Assembly (NCBI RefSeq): GCF_030549615.1
Contig: NZ_CP130832.1
Coordinates: 62,001 to 126,000 of the forward strand
DNA: 64,000 bases
Reading direction: 5' to 3'
Source: Stenotrophomonas sp. 610A2
GTDB lineage: Bacteria; Pseudomonadota; Gammaproteobacteria; Xanthomonadales; Xanthomonadaceae
Part shown: piece after piece, positions 1 through 8,008 of the stretch
Layout: every line of letters begins with the position of its first letter
Position numbering within the stretch: the stretch's first letter is position 1
Notes under the pieces: generated by a model
Told to the model about the DNA's origin: nothing
Database searches by the model: none
The model's input: only the letters and a program-made list of their open reading frames with translations
Made by a program: the position numbers and the translations under genes

Positions 1-141
1 GACTTCGTCGAAGGCCTGAAGTCCATCGACCAGGAACTGGTGAAGCAGGCCGTCGGCGGCGAGCGCTTCCAGAAGGCGTTCTTCGACAACGCGCAGGACG
101 AGAACATCGTCGCCTACGTGAAGAGCGTGCTGGGCAAGTAA
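1..141 (+). CDS. 3' end of an unidentified CDS (partial)
   Basis: Frame 1 is open from the first base to a TAA at 139-141 and gives 46 C-terminal residues ending in VKSVLGK. The piece is charged and probably helical (SIDQELVKQA, then DENIVAYVKSV), with no membrane segment or recognisable motif. It is too short for a family assignment. A rho-independent terminator follows at 176, so this is the last gene of its transcript. Confidence is good that it is coding; the function is unknown. Confidence 0.6.
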   Translation, partial: DFVEGLKSIDQELVKQAVGGERFQKAFFDNAQDENIVAYVKSVLGK

Positions 142-175
142 GCCCACGCATGCAGTAGCGCCCTTGCGGGCAGAC

Positions 176-205
176 AAGGGCGCCTGCGGGCGCCTTTGTT
201 GTTTG
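176..205 (+). terminator. Rho-independent terminator of the leading partial gene
   Basis: The stem is AAG-GGCGCC pairing with GGCGCC-TTT around a TGCG loop (176-197), followed by the T-rich run GTTGTTT. It lies 34 bases after the stop codon of the preceding gene. Confidence 0.75.
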
Positions 206-255
206 TCGACAGACGCGTGTATGCCTACGGGCACTCCGTGCAGCAGGATTCCAGC

Positions 256-409
256 CCTTCTCCCCTTGTGGGAGAAGGTGCCCGAAGGGCGGAAGAGGGG
301 AGGCGTGCATTGCACGCATGCTTCTTGGTGCTGGAACTCATCAAGCCAGCGATCTTCGATCGCGTCCCTTCTCCCCAACCCCTCTCCGCAAGGGGAGAGG
401 GGCTTCAAG
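256..409. repeat. REP-type intergenic repeats (CCCTTCTCCCC family)
   Basis: Two related palindromic blocks lie here: about 256-302 (CTTCTCCCC...GGGAGAAGG plus a GCCCGAAGGGC part) and 366-409 (CCCCTCTCC...GGAGAGGGG). The same family recurs near 18421, 24300, 32390, 34300, 49795 and 51785. The overlapping short reading frames here are translations of the repeat and not genes. Confidence 0.7.
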
Positions 410-423
410 GCGCATAGCACCGC

Positions 424-1605
424 ATGAAGACCTCAGCTCTTATCCTCATCCTCCTCAGCGCCTTCTCAACCAGCGCCCAAGCCAATGAGCCGACCCATCG
501 CGTCTTCATAGCGGCAGACTCCACCGCCGCCAGCTACGGACCCGAACGCGCGCCACAAGCGGGCTGGGGTCAGGTGCTGCAGAGCTGGCTCGACGACAGC
601 CAATGGCAGGTACGCAACCACGCCGTCGGCGGCCGCAGCACCCGCAGCTTCATCAACGAAGGGCGACTGGATGCAATCGAGAAAGAGCTGCAACCTGGCG
701 ACGTATTGCTGATCCAGTTCCGTCACAACGACGCCAAGTTGGAAGACGCAACGCGCTATACCGATCCAGACGGTGACTATCAACAGTTCCTCTCGCGCTA
801 CATCGCCGTTGCACGTGCGAAAGGCGCAACGCCAATCCTGATCACCCCCGTCGCACGCCTGCTCTACGATTTCGGTGCATTGCTCGACACCCACGGGCGC
901 TACACGCTGGCGATGAAGCAGGTCGCCAAAGCGCAGGACGTGCAGCTGATCGATCTCAACGCCAGTTCAATGGCATGGATACGCGCGCTGGGCGAGCAGG
1001 GCGCCAAGTCCTATTTCATGTTCGTGCCCGAGCAGAACAAGGCCGACGGTACCCACTTCAGCGCAGCCGGCGCGACTGCGGTGGCCTGCCTGGTGATGCG
1101 CGGCTGGGTGGATATCGCGCCGCAACTGAAACCCTTGCTCAAGCGCGATATCGACTGTGGAGCCATCAGTGCAACGCAAGGCATTGTTGCTTCGACGCCA
1201 AGCGCGGCGGCCCCTGTTGTGGCAACGCCAAAGCAGGATCGAGGCGACACGCACGGTTCCCAGGTCGTCCGCGAACAGGACATCGGCCGCCAGCAGCCCG
1301 GCCCGCACGGCGGTGCAGGACCGACCACCGCTTACTCGTTCTTCGCCGACGTAAATGATCTGCCCTTCGTGATGCGCAAGCGCGTGCTGCACAAAGGCGC
1401 GGGCATCGGCCTGCATCCGCAGCACAAGGACGAGATCTATTACATCGTCAGCGGACGCGGCCTTTACGTGCTGGACGGCAAGCAATACGAGGTCGGCCCC
1501 GGCCACGCCTTGCTTACCCGCAGCGGCAGCAGCCACGCACTGCAGCAGGTCGGTGAGGAAGACCTGGTGGTGATGCTGGCATACCCGGCTACGGCTCCGC
1601 GTTGA
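424..1605 (+). CDS. Secreted SGNH/GDSL esterase (rhamnogalacturonan acetylesterase-like) fused to a cupin
   Basis: 393 residues. Residues 1-20 form a signal peptide ending in SAQA. Residues about 25-240 are an SGNH hydrolase of the rhamnogalacturonan acetylesterase type. Block I is AADSTAASYG with the nucleophile Ser, block II Gly is in VGGRSTRSF, and the catalytic Asp-His pair is in DGTHFS. Block III reads QFRHND where the family normally has GxND, so the conserved Gly is an Arg. A linker of about 50 residues rich in Ala and Pro leads to a C-terminal cupin (about 310-385) with a HPQHKDEIYY metal-site-like stretch and a GxGxxxxxG turn. This suggests removal of acetyl groups from plant-type polysaccharide in the periplasm or outside. 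The cupin may bind sugar or metal; that is inference. Activity is uncertain because of the Arg. Confidence 0.8.
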   Translation: MKTSALILILLSAFSTSAQANEPTHRVFIAADSTAASYGPERAPQAGWGQVLQSWLDDSQWQVRNHAVGGRSTRSFINEGRLDAIEKELQPGDVLLIQFRHNDAKLEDATRYTDPDGDYQQFLSRYIAVARAKGATPILITPVARLLYDFGALLDTHGRYTLAMKQVAKAQDVQLIDLNASSMAWIRALGEQGAKSYFMFVPEQNKADGTHFSAAGATAVACLVMRGWVDIAPQLKPLLKRDIDCGAISATQGIVASTPSAAAPVVATPKQDRGDTHGSQVVREQDIGRQQPGPHGGAGPTTAYSFFADVNDLPFVMRKRVLHKGAGIGLHPQHKDEIYYIVSGRGLYVLDGKQYEVGPGHALLTRSGSSHALQQVGEEDLVVMLAYPATAPR

Positions 1606-1611
1606 GGGGAC

Positions 1612-2526
1612 TCAGCGCAGCGCCCACGGCTCCTTCTCCAGACGCTGCGCAAGATAGTCGATCAAGGCCTGCACACGTGCAGGCCGGTGCAGGCCGGGTG
1701 GGGTGATGATGCTCAGTGCCAGTGGCTCCACCTTCCAATCGTCCATGGCGGTCTGCAGCTGGCCATCACGCAGTTGTTCCCAGACCAGGAACTCCGGCTG
1801 CAAGGCGAGCCCGAGTCCTGCCTGCAGGGCGGCATCGAATATCTCGGCATTGTTGGCCTGCAGCTGGCGCGGCACGGTCTGTGCGAACTCGCCGTGCCGC
1901 GGGTGGCGGAAGCGCCAGGTGTTGCCGCTGCGGGTATAGCTGTATTGGAAACCGCGGTGCTGGGCCAGATCGCGCGGGTGGGTGGGGCGCCCGTGTGCCT
2001 CGAAGTAGGCAGGCGACCCGACCAGCAGGATGCGGACCTGGCATAGCTGGCGCGCGCGCAGGCTGGAGTCGGCCAGCGTGGAGATGCGCAGCGCCATGTC
2101 GAAGCGCTCGGCCACCAGATCCACCATCTGGTCGCTGAGCTGGATATCCAGCTCCACGTCCGGATGCGCCTGCATGAACCCAGGCAGCAACGGCGCCAAC
2201 CGCGACACGCCGAACGACATCGGTGCCGCCAGCCGGATCAGGCCGCGCAGCGCCGCTGAACGATCGGCCACTTCCGCCTCCACCGCTTCGCCCTCGTCGA
2301 GGATGCGTGCTGCCCGCTCCAGCGCAGCTTCACCGGCAGCGGTCAGCGACATGCGCCGCGAGGTGCGGTGGAACAGGCTGGTGCCGATACGCGTCTCCAG
2401 CCGGGTGATGGCCTTGGAAACGGTAGCCTGCGACAGCTGCAGCTCCTCGGCGGCGCGGGCGAAGGAGCCGGCTTCGGCAACCTTGGCGAAGATGGCCCAG
2501 GCTTCCAGGTCAGGCAGGCGGTTCAT
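1612..2526 (-). CDS. LysR-family transcriptional regulator
   Basis: 304 residues, the usual length for the family. Residues 1-60 hold the winged helix-turn-helix (EAWAIFAKVAEAGSF, then LSQATVSKAITRLE). Residues about 90-295 are the periplasmic-binding-like effector domain (GLIRLAAPMSFG...). Its closest general class is the CrgA/PA2206-like LysR group. It is divergent from the pirin gene at 2664, with 137 bases between the two starts and an interrupted palindrome there, so it probably controls the pirin gene and itself. The convergent esterase gene ends 6 bases away. The effector is unknown. Confidence 0.9.
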   Translation of the reverse strand: MNRLPDLEAWAIFAKVAEAGSFARAAEELQLSQATVSKAITRLETRIGTSLFHRTSRRMSLTAAGEAALERAARILDEGEAVEAEVADRSAALRGLIRLAAPMSFGVSRLAPLLPGFMQAHPDVELDIQLSDQMVDLVAERFDMALRISTLADSSLRARQLCQVRILLVGSPAYFEAHGRPTHPRDLAQHRGFQYSYTRSGNTWRFRHPRHGEFAQTVPRQLQANNAEIFDAALQAGLGLALQPEFLVWEQLRDGQLQTAMDDWKVEPLALSIITPPGLHRPARVQALIDYLAQRLEKEPWALR

Positions 2527-2567
2527 GGCAGCGGCTCGCAGGGCAGGGTGGGGCGATCATCTCACAA

Positions 2568-2588
2568 ATGGAAAGAATGCTTTTCCAT
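2568..2588. promoter_or_regulatory. Putative LysR operator between the regulator and the pirin gene
   Basis: A perfect inverted repeat, ATGGAAA and TTTCCAT separated by seven bases. It fits the T-N11-A form expected of LysR sites and lies in the divergent intergenic space, 42 bases from the regulator's start codon. Binding is inferred from position and symmetry only. Confidence 0.5.
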
Positions 2589-2663
2589 ACTTTCTATTCT
2601 CGGCATCGTGGTGCAGGCCTAGACTTTCCCACATCGAAACCCCACCGCCTTCAGGAGAACGCC

Positions 2664-3374
2664 ATGATTGAACGTCGCCCATTTGCCAGCCTCGGTGGAG
2701 CCAATCACGGCTGGCTCGATGCCAAGCACCACTTTTCCTTCGCCGAGTACCAGGACAGCAAGCGCATGAACTGGGGCACGATGCGGGTCTGGAATGACGA
2801 CACCATCCAGCCTGGCACCGGCTTCCCGCCGCACCCGCATGCCGAGATGGAAATCATCACCTACGTCCGCGAAGGCGCCATCAGCCACAAGGACGACCAG
2901 GGCAACCAGGGCCGTACCGAAGCCGGCGATGTGCAGGTGATGAGTGCCGGCACCGGTATCCGCCACGCTGAGTACAACCTGGAAGCAGGCGTCACCAGGA
3001 TCTTCCAGATCTGGATCTTCCCCGACCAGCGCGGTGGCAAGCCGTCCTGGGGCAGCAAGCCTTTCCCGAAGGGCGAGCGCTCGGGCCGCTTCATCACCCT
3101 GGCCAGTGGCATGGACGGTGACGACGATGCACTGCCGATCCGCGCCAACGCCCGCGTCCTGGGCGCCACGCTGAAGGCCGGCGAGAGCACCGAGTACCAC
3201 TTCACCGATGCCGACCGTTACGGCTATTTGGTGCCGAACACCGGCAAGGTCGAAGTCAGCGGCGTGCTGCTGGAAGCCCGCGATGGTGCAGCCATCAGCG
3301 GCGAGACCAGCATCCGCATCACCGCGCTGGAAGACTCCGAGCTGGTGCTGGTGGACACCCCAGCACTGCAATAA
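2664..3374 (+). CDS. Pirin family protein (YhhW-like, quercetinase-type bicupin)
   Basis: 236 residues from the ATG at 2664, chosen because AGGAGA sits six bases upstream and the protein then begins MIERRPFASLG as in pirins. The N-terminal cupin carries the metal ligands typical of the family (HPHAEMEIITY, then a conserved GDVQVMSAGTGIRHAEYN stretch). The C-terminal cupin (about 140-236) is less conserved, as in YhhW. The fold is a cytosolic Fe-binding cupin; some members oxidise quercetin or respond to redox stress. Divergent from a LysR regulator that probably controls it. The frame stays open further upstream, but that segment covers the regulatory region. Confidence 0.9.
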   Translation: MIERRPFASLGGANHGWLDAKHHFSFAEYQDSKRMNWGTMRVWNDDTIQPGTGFPPHPHAEMEIITYVREGAISHKDDQGNQGRTEAGDVQVMSAGTGIRHAEYNLEAGVTRIFQIWIFPDQRGGKPSWGSKPFPKGERSGRFITLASGMDGDDDALPIRANARVLGATLKAGESTEYHFTDADRYGYLVPNTGKVEVSGVLLEARDGAAISGETSIRITALEDSELVLVDTPALQ

Positions 3375-3376
3375 GC

Positions 3377-3403
3377 AAAACCGGGGTCAGAGTCAGGTTT
3401 CCG
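3377..3403. repeat. GGGGTCAGAGT-type repeat fragment
   Basis: A single copy of an element containing ACCGGGGTCAGAGT directly after the pirin stop codon. The same core is built into the perfect palindrome at 38728-38820. Confidence 0.55.
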
Positions 3404-3476
3404 TTTACCCAAGCGGAGTTGCGTTGCCCGGGTTGCGAAGCTGGTGGTGCACCGGCTTCGCGATTCGCTCAGGGTT

Positions 3477-3575
3477 TGTAGGAGCGGCGTAAGCCGCGAA
3501 GCTGACATTGCTGAAGTCGTGAGCGGCAGTGCCATCTGTTGGTGTATCAGCTTCGCGGCTTATGCCGCTCCCACA
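3477..3575. repeat. Paired REP (BIME-like) element, about 99 bp
   Basis: Two inverted arms, TGTAGGAGCGGCG(T)AAGCC at the left and its near complement ending in GCCGCTCCCACA at the right, enclose about 45 bases. Related copies lie at 12558, 14025, 24116, 26236 and 30037. Always intergenic, so probably a mobile palindromic repeat. Confidence 0.8.
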
Positions 3576-3620
3576 AGAATCCCGCATCGCTGGACACCGG
3601 CTATTTCTGCTCACGCAAAC

Positions 3621-3660
3621 GACAAAGGCGCGGATGTCCGCGCCTTTGTCGTTGTTGTTC
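3621..3660. terminator. Bidirectional terminator hairpin
   Basis: A perfect 14-bp inverted repeat (GACAAAGGCGCGGA and its complement) with a 2-base spacer, followed by GTTGTTGTTC. It sits between the convergent pirin gene and the DUF2894-type gene, so it can end transcripts from both sides. Confidence 0.7.
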
Positions 3661-3681
3661 TCCGATCCTTGCGGCGGCCGC

Positions 3682-4335
3682 TCACGCCTTCTTGCGGCTG
3701 GCCTTGCGCTTGCTGGCGGCGCGGGTCGGCTCGACCACGGTGTCGGTGCCGCTGACCGGCTCCATCCAGGTGAGCACATCCACGTAGGCGATGAAGTGCT
3801 GCAGATACTCCGGTGACACTTCCTGCATCAATGCCATTGCACGGTAGGTGAGCACACTGGAGTGCAGCGGGCCAGCATCTTCGGGCAGCGAATCCAGGCA
3901 TTGGCGCAGCAGGCTGTCGATGCGGATGCGGCTCCACAACTGCTGGAATTCATCCAGCGCCGGCATCAGCGCGGTGTCGCTGACGTCACTGGCATCAGAG
4001 GAATCGACAGCGTCGCTGGCGGTGTTGGTTGCTCGCAACGGTAATTGGTACTGCAATGGATCCGCCGCCAACTGCTGCAACAGTGCCTGCATTGGACTTT
4101 CGCTTGCGCTGCTCGCAGCGGGCACAACAAGCTCGGCCCCAGCGACAAGCTGCGCGTACGCATCGATCAACTGCGACAGCCGCACATCCAACTGCTCACG
4201 CGCGCTGCCGCTGTAAGCTTGCGCGCGCTGTGCCAGCGACGCGATCAGCTCGAAGCGTGATGGATCGAAACGATCAGCACCACTCTCGCGCCATGCCTGC
4301 AGTTGGGCGAGTGCTGTTGAATCAACCGGCATCAT
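3682..4335 (-). CDS. DUF2894-type protein, last gene of the MotAB/Zor-like operon
   Basis: 217 residues, no signal peptide or membrane segment. The N-terminal half is helical (LAQLQAWRES, then REQLDVRLSQLIDAYAQL), and the C-terminus is a basic tail ending in KRKASRKKA. It matches what I know of DUF2894 proteins, which travel with DUF802 and OmpA-type genes. Its ATG overlaps the stop of the OmpA gene (ATGA at 4332-4335), so the two are translationally coupled. Probably a cytosolic partner of the membrane complex encoded upstream; no biochemical function is known to me. Confidence 0.75.
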   Translation of the reverse strand: MMPVDSTALAQLQAWRESGADRFDPSRFELIASLAQRAQAYSGSAREQLDVRLSQLIDAYAQLVAGAELVVPAASSASESPMQALLQQLAADPLQYQLPLRATNTASDAVDSSDASDVSDTALMPALDEFQQLWSRIRIDSLLRQCLDSLPEDAGPLHSSVLTYRAMALMQEVSPEYLQHFIAYVDVLTWMEPVSGTDTVVEPTRAASKRKASRKKA

Positions 4336-4982
4336 TGCGCGGCGTCGGCCTTGCCGTCCTGCTTGGGACGCGGGATCGGCGCGATCTCGACGCGGCGATT
4401 CTTTGCCCGTCCAGCCTCGTCATCATTGCTGCTGACCGGCTGCTCGGCGCCGAAGGCGGCGGCGAACACCGACTGCGACGGCACACCATCGGCGATCAGG
4501 GTGCGGGTGACGGTGAGTGCGCGCGCCGCGGACAGCTCCAGATTGTCGGCGAAGCGGCCATGGACCACACGCACCGGTTGATTGTCGGTGAAGCCGCTGA
4601 CCATCAGGATCTCCTCGCGTGCACCCAGGTAGTCCCGCAACGGCGCTGCGATGCTCTGCAGCAGCTCGCGACCTTCCGGCTGCAGCTGGTCGGAGTTGAG
4701 CGCGAACAACACGCTGCCGCTGATGCCGATGCGGCCGTTGATGACGGTGACGCGGCCGGCTGCCAATGGCGCGGCCAGCGCCTGTTCCAGTGTCTTCAGC
4801 TTGGCGGTCTGTTCCTGGCGCTGCTTCACTTCCTCATCCAAACGGTTGTGCAGCAGCAACTGGATGCCGATCACGCTGGCCAGGATCAGCACGAAGGCGC
4901 CGAGCAGCACCGACATCAGGTCGCCGAACGCGGCCCAGGTGGTGGCGCTGGATTCGGCGTCGAATTCGATTTCGTCGCTCAT
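4332..4982 (-). CDS. MotB/ZorB-like OmpA family protein
   Basis: 216 residues. A short cytosolic N-terminus leads into one membrane helix (about 20-42). At its start is FGDLMSVLLGAF, with Asp21 placed like the proton-carrying Asp of MotB and ZorB. A coiled segment (about 45-75, EEVKQRQEQTAKLKTLEQAL) leads to a C-terminal OmpA-like peptidoglycan-binding domain (about 85-205) with SGFTDNQPV and the AKNRRVEI signature. Together with the next gene upstream this makes a MotAB-type ion-driven stator pair anchored to the cell wall. No flagellar genes are nearby. It lies 5 bases after the stop of the channel gene and overlaps the DUF2894-type gene by 4 bases. Confidence 0.85.
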   Translation of the reverse strand: MSDEIEFDAESSATTWAAFGDLMSVLLGAFVLILASVIGIQLLLHNRLDEEVKQRQEQTAKLKTLEQALAAPLAAGRVTVINGRIGISGSVLFALNSDQLQPEGRELLQSIAAPLRDYLGAREEILMVSGFTDNQPVRVVHGRFADNLELSAARALTVTRTLIADGVPSQSVFAAAFGAEQPVSSNDDEAGRAKNRRVEIAPIPRPKQDGKADAAQ

Positions 4983-4987
4983 CGCGC

Positions 4988-7075
4988 TCAGGCTCCGGCG
5001 TTGTCGCGGGCTTCGGCCAGCTGCTGCAGTTCGCCGATGATCTGCTTCTGCGAGAGCATGCTCAGGTCCACCACTTCGCGCGCCTGCGCGATGTAGTAGG
5101 CCAGCTGCTCATCGCTGCGTGCCAGCGACTTGTCCAATGCGCTTTCGATCAGCTGCAGGCGTTCGCCCAAGGCGGCAGTGGACTGGCCGAACAGCTGCAC
5201 CGCACTGCCGAAGGCATCGCCCAAGCTGGCCATTTCGACCGCGCTGGCGGTGACGTTGGCGGCGGCGTGGTCGAGCTTGCTGGTCTCACTTTCGAGTTGG
5301 TTGCTGAAGCGGCTGCCGACGCGTTCGAGCAGATCCGCTGAAGTGCTGACCAGTGCGTCGACTGCGCTGCGTTGCTCGGTCGATGCGTGGTTGACCGCGC
5401 CGAGCAGGGTTTCCAGCGTGGACAGCAGATGGCCGCGTTCTTCCAGCATGGCAGTGTCGCGGACCATGCTGTCGGAGAGCTTCTGGCGCAGCTCGGCCAC
5501 CACTTCGGCAGCGGCGCGCGGTGCTTCGGAGGCGGTTTGGACGAGTCGCGAGATCTCGGCGATGGTGTCGCGGGCCTGCGCCTGCTGCTGTTCGCTCATG
5601 GCCTGGGTGGTTTGCGCCAAGCTGTCGCAGATCTGCTGCTGGCGCTGTGCGACAGCCTCGCCATTGCGCTGCCAGCTGCTGTCCAGCGTGCTGACCATCG
5701 TCGACAGACTCTGCGACCACTGGCCCAGGCGCTGTTCGTCGCGTTCGGCGAACGCGCTCTGCAGTTGTTCGTGCGATTGCTGCAGCGAAGACAGCAGCGA
5801 CTGCGCGTGCTGTTCAAACGCAGACGAAGCCGCGAGCAAGGCCTGCTCGTTGCGCTGCGCCAGTTCGTCATGCGCGCTGCGCTGCTGCGCCAGTGCATCG
5901 CGCCACGCTTCGGCGGTACGGACGACGTTGTCTTCCATGCGCGCGGCGACGCCGTCGATCAGACTGTTGGAGCGCTGTTCGAAGTTGCTGCCGAACTGTG
6001 CAAGTGCCTGCTGCAGCTGTTCGGTTAGCGCGCTGTTGCTGCGCTGCTGTTGCTCCAGTGCGCTGTTCCAGCTGCTGCCCGCAGTTGCGGCCGCACTCTG
6101 CACGGCGGCGTTGATGCCTTCCAGTTGCTTGTGCACGGCGCTGTCGATGCTGGCGTGCAACGCATTGGACTTGTCAGCAAGCCCGGCCATGGTGGCGTCG
6201 ACGACCGGCTGCAGCGCAGCGCCCACCGCATTGGCCTGCTGGGTGATGCCGGCCTGCATCGATTGCTGCAGCGATGCCGCCAGCTGCGTGTAAGCCGCTT
6301 CGGTGCGCTGGTGGAACTCCTGCTGGCTGGCCTGCAGGCGTTCGTTGTTGGCCTGGTGCTGCTGTTCCAGGCTGCTCATCATGGATTGCAGGCGCTCGAC
6401 CAGGGTTGGCATCAACGCGTTCTGTTCCTGCAGCAGGCGGAAGGTCTCGCCGCGCTGGAAACTCTGCGAATGCGTGCGCAGCTGGCTGGCAATACCAGCA
6501 TCCAGTTCCTGCACGGCCTGCGCGCGTTCGCGGCGCAGCAGCGCCGACAACAGGCCGAGTGCGGCCGAACTGGCGACACCGGCGATGGAGGTGCCGAAGG
6601 CAAAACCAAGCCCCTTGACCGGTGCAGCCAGCGAGCTGCGGATGGCATCAAGATCGGTGGCGCTTTCCAGCGCCAGGCCGGTGCCGCGCAGGGTCGCCAT
6701 CATGCCGAGCAGGGTGCCAAGCATGCCAAGCAACACCAGCAGGCCGACCAGGTACGGGGTCAACGCAGGAGCGGGCAGGCCGACGCGTTCGCCCTGCACG
6801 CGCAGGCGTACCGGGCCGCGCAGACCCGGCTGCAGGCGGGCGAGCCAGCCGTCGAGGTTGTCTGTGGCTTCACCGATGGATGGCAAGGCCTGCTGTAAGG
6901 TGCCGGTGGCCTGGCGGTAGCGGAACAGTTCCACCGCGCCGGCCAGATAGCAGGCGGCGATGACGGCGGCGACCACCGCAGCCAGCGGATGGGTGCCGGC
7001 ATAGCCGATGCCGATCCAGCACACGGCCAACAGGCCAACAAGGAAGACAACGACTGCAACGAGGTTTCTGGACAT
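4988..7075 (-). CDS. MotA/TolQ/ZorA-like channel protein with a long coiled-coil tail (DUF802-type)
   Basis: 695 residues from the ATG at 7075; the frame is open further upstream, but that part overlaps the DUF3348-type gene. Four membrane segments are visible: about 5-26, 32-55, a MotA-like pair in YLVGLLVLLGMLGTLLGMM and a fourth in FAFGTSIAGVASSAALGLL. After about residue 215 roughly 440 residues follow that are rich in Gln, Ala and Ser with heptad-like spacing (LLQEQNALMPTLVERLQSM onward). This is the plan of ZorA: a MotA-type channel with a long intracellular tail. The OmpA partner follows immediately. Role inferred: an ion-driven rotating or signalling unit in the inner membrane. Identity as a DUF802 protein is from memory of the family. 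Confidence 0.8.
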   Translation of the reverse strand: MSRNLVAVVVFLVGLLAVCWIGIGYAGTHPLAAVVAAVIAACYLAGAVELFRYRQATGTLQQALPSIGEATDNLDGWLARLQPGLRGPVRLRVQGERVGLPAPALTPYLVGLLVLLGMLGTLLGMMATLRGTGLALESATDLDAIRSSLAAPVKGLGFAFGTSIAGVASSAALGLLSALLRRERAQAVQELDAGIASQLRTHSQSFQRGETFRLLQEQNALMPTLVERLQSMMSSLEQQHQANNERLQASQQEFHQRTEAAYTQLAASLQQSMQAGITQQANAVGAALQPVVDATMAGLADKSNALHASIDSAVHKQLEGINAAVQSAAATAGSSWNSALEQQQRSNSALTEQLQQALAQFGSNFEQRSNSLIDGVAARMEDNVVRTAEAWRDALAQQRSAHDELAQRNEQALLAASSAFEQHAQSLLSSLQQSHEQLQSAFAERDEQRLGQWSQSLSTMVSTLDSSWQRNGEAVAQRQQQICDSLAQTTQAMSEQQQAQARDTIAEISRLVQTASEAPRAAAEVVAELRQKLSDSMVRDTAMLEERGHLLSTLETLLGAVNHASTEQRSAVDALVSTSADLLERVGSRFSNQLESETSKLDHAAANVTASAVEMASLGDAFGSAVQLFGQSTAALGERLQLIESALDKSLARSDEQLAYYIAQAREVVDLSMLSQKQIIGELQQLAEARDNAGA

Positions 7076-7085
7076 GAGGTACGGA

Positions 7086-7802
7086 TTACCGGGTGCGTAG
7101 CGCTGCAAGCAGGCCATCGATGGGGTGGAAGCGGACATCCAGTTCGGCCAGCAGCGCGATGCGCAGGTCTTGCCGGAACGTGGCCAGCCAGGGGCCGGTG
7201 GGTGCCGCGGTGGGATCCGATGCGGCTGCATCGGCGGGGTCGTGCGCGGCGGCGTCATGCAGCCGTTGGTAGTGCTGGCCCAGCAGGGCCGGCACATGGG
7301 AAAGCAGGGTGTGTTCGCGCGGGCTGAGGGTGGCTTCCATCACCGCGTCGACTTCGGCCAGGCGCGCCTTGGACACGGACTGCCGGGCCAGCATGTCACG
7401 CAGGCGGCCGCGCAGGCGGCCGCTGGCGGTCTGCATGGCACGTTGCTGGTTCAGGTAATGCTGGCGGTAGGGGGCGAAGCCGGGCGGCAGCTCGGCATCG
7501 GCCGGCGCTGGATTGCGTGGCGGGCTGAGGTCGATGTCGGCCTGGATGGCTTCCATCAGCCTGGTTCGCACATTGGCGTATTCGGCATCCTGCGCCGGAT
7601 CGTAGGCAGCACCGGGTTCGGCCTCGGGCGGCAGGTTGTCCAGCGCCTTGGACAGGGTGATGGCACGGTTCCAGTCGAACCACTGCGCCAGCCGCTCCGG
7701 CACCGCAGGCGCCGCAGGGGAGGTTCCCTCGTCATTGAAGCGGGCCAGCAGGCGAATGAACGCCGGGCCCAGAACGGGCGCCCGTTCGGATGCTTTCGCC
7801 AT
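7086..7802 (-). CDS. DUF3348-type protein, first gene of the MotAB/Zor-like operon
   Basis: 238 residues, soluble, without signal peptide. It begins MAKASERAP and contains RLAQWFDWNRAITLSKALD and a helical region around RGRLRDMLARQSVSKARLAEVD. The C-terminus (LRIALLAELDVRFHPIDGLL) is the part I associate with DUF3348. Its stop lies 10 bases before the channel gene, so the four minus-strand genes form one transcript: this gene, the channel, the OmpA protein and the DUF2894-type protein. The upstream side is shared with a Fur-box-bearing TonB receptor promoter. Function unknown; presumably a cytosolic component or regulator of the membrane motor. Confidence 0.75.
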   Translation of the reverse strand: MAKASERAPVLGPAFIRLLARFNDEGTSPAAPAVPERLAQWFDWNRAITLSKALDNLPPEAEPGAAYDPAQDAEYANVRTRLMEAIQADIDLSPPRNPAPADAELPPGFAPYRQHYLNQQRAMQTASGRLRGRLRDMLARQSVSKARLAEVDAVMEATLSPREHTLLSHVPALLGQHYQRLHDAAAHDPADAAASDPTAAPTGPWLATFRQDLRIALLAELDVRFHPIDGLLAALRTR

Positions 7803-7924
7803 GGTCCTGACTAAAAATTGGCCATTTTACATGCTGGCGCAAAGCGCGCCGTGGGCCGTGTATTCAGGCCTCCGCCAGCGGCACCAGCGCGGCTGGCAGA
7901 ACAGCCAGTGCCAGCAATGTTGTT

Positions 7925-7943
7925 GAGAATGGTTATTATTTAC
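7925..7943. promoter_or_regulatory. Probable Fur box upstream of the siderophore receptor
   Basis: The 19-mer here matches 13 of 19 positions of the classical Fur consensus (GATAATGATAATCATTATC type). It sits in an AT-rich island (GGTTATTATTTACTATAATC) in otherwise GC-rich DNA, 65 bases before the receptor start. Iron repression of the receptor operon is the expected effect. The divergent DUF3348-type operon starts 123 bases away and might also respond. Confidence 0.6.
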
Positions 7944-8008
7944 TATAATCAGCGCATCAGCCGCTGCCTGGGCAGTCAGCCAATACTTCTGTCTGTGCAG
8001 GTTGATCC

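Noticed and set aside
164..427. Two overlapping short reading frames before the esterase gene
   Set aside because: They cover a terminator and REP-type repeats and show no conserved sequence.
3682..7802. Complete Zorya defence system
   Set aside because: The channel and OmpA proteins have the ZorAB plan, but no helicase (ZorD), ZorC or nuclease (ZorE) gene is present, and the companions are DUF3348- and DUF2894-like. Kept as a Zor-like operon only.
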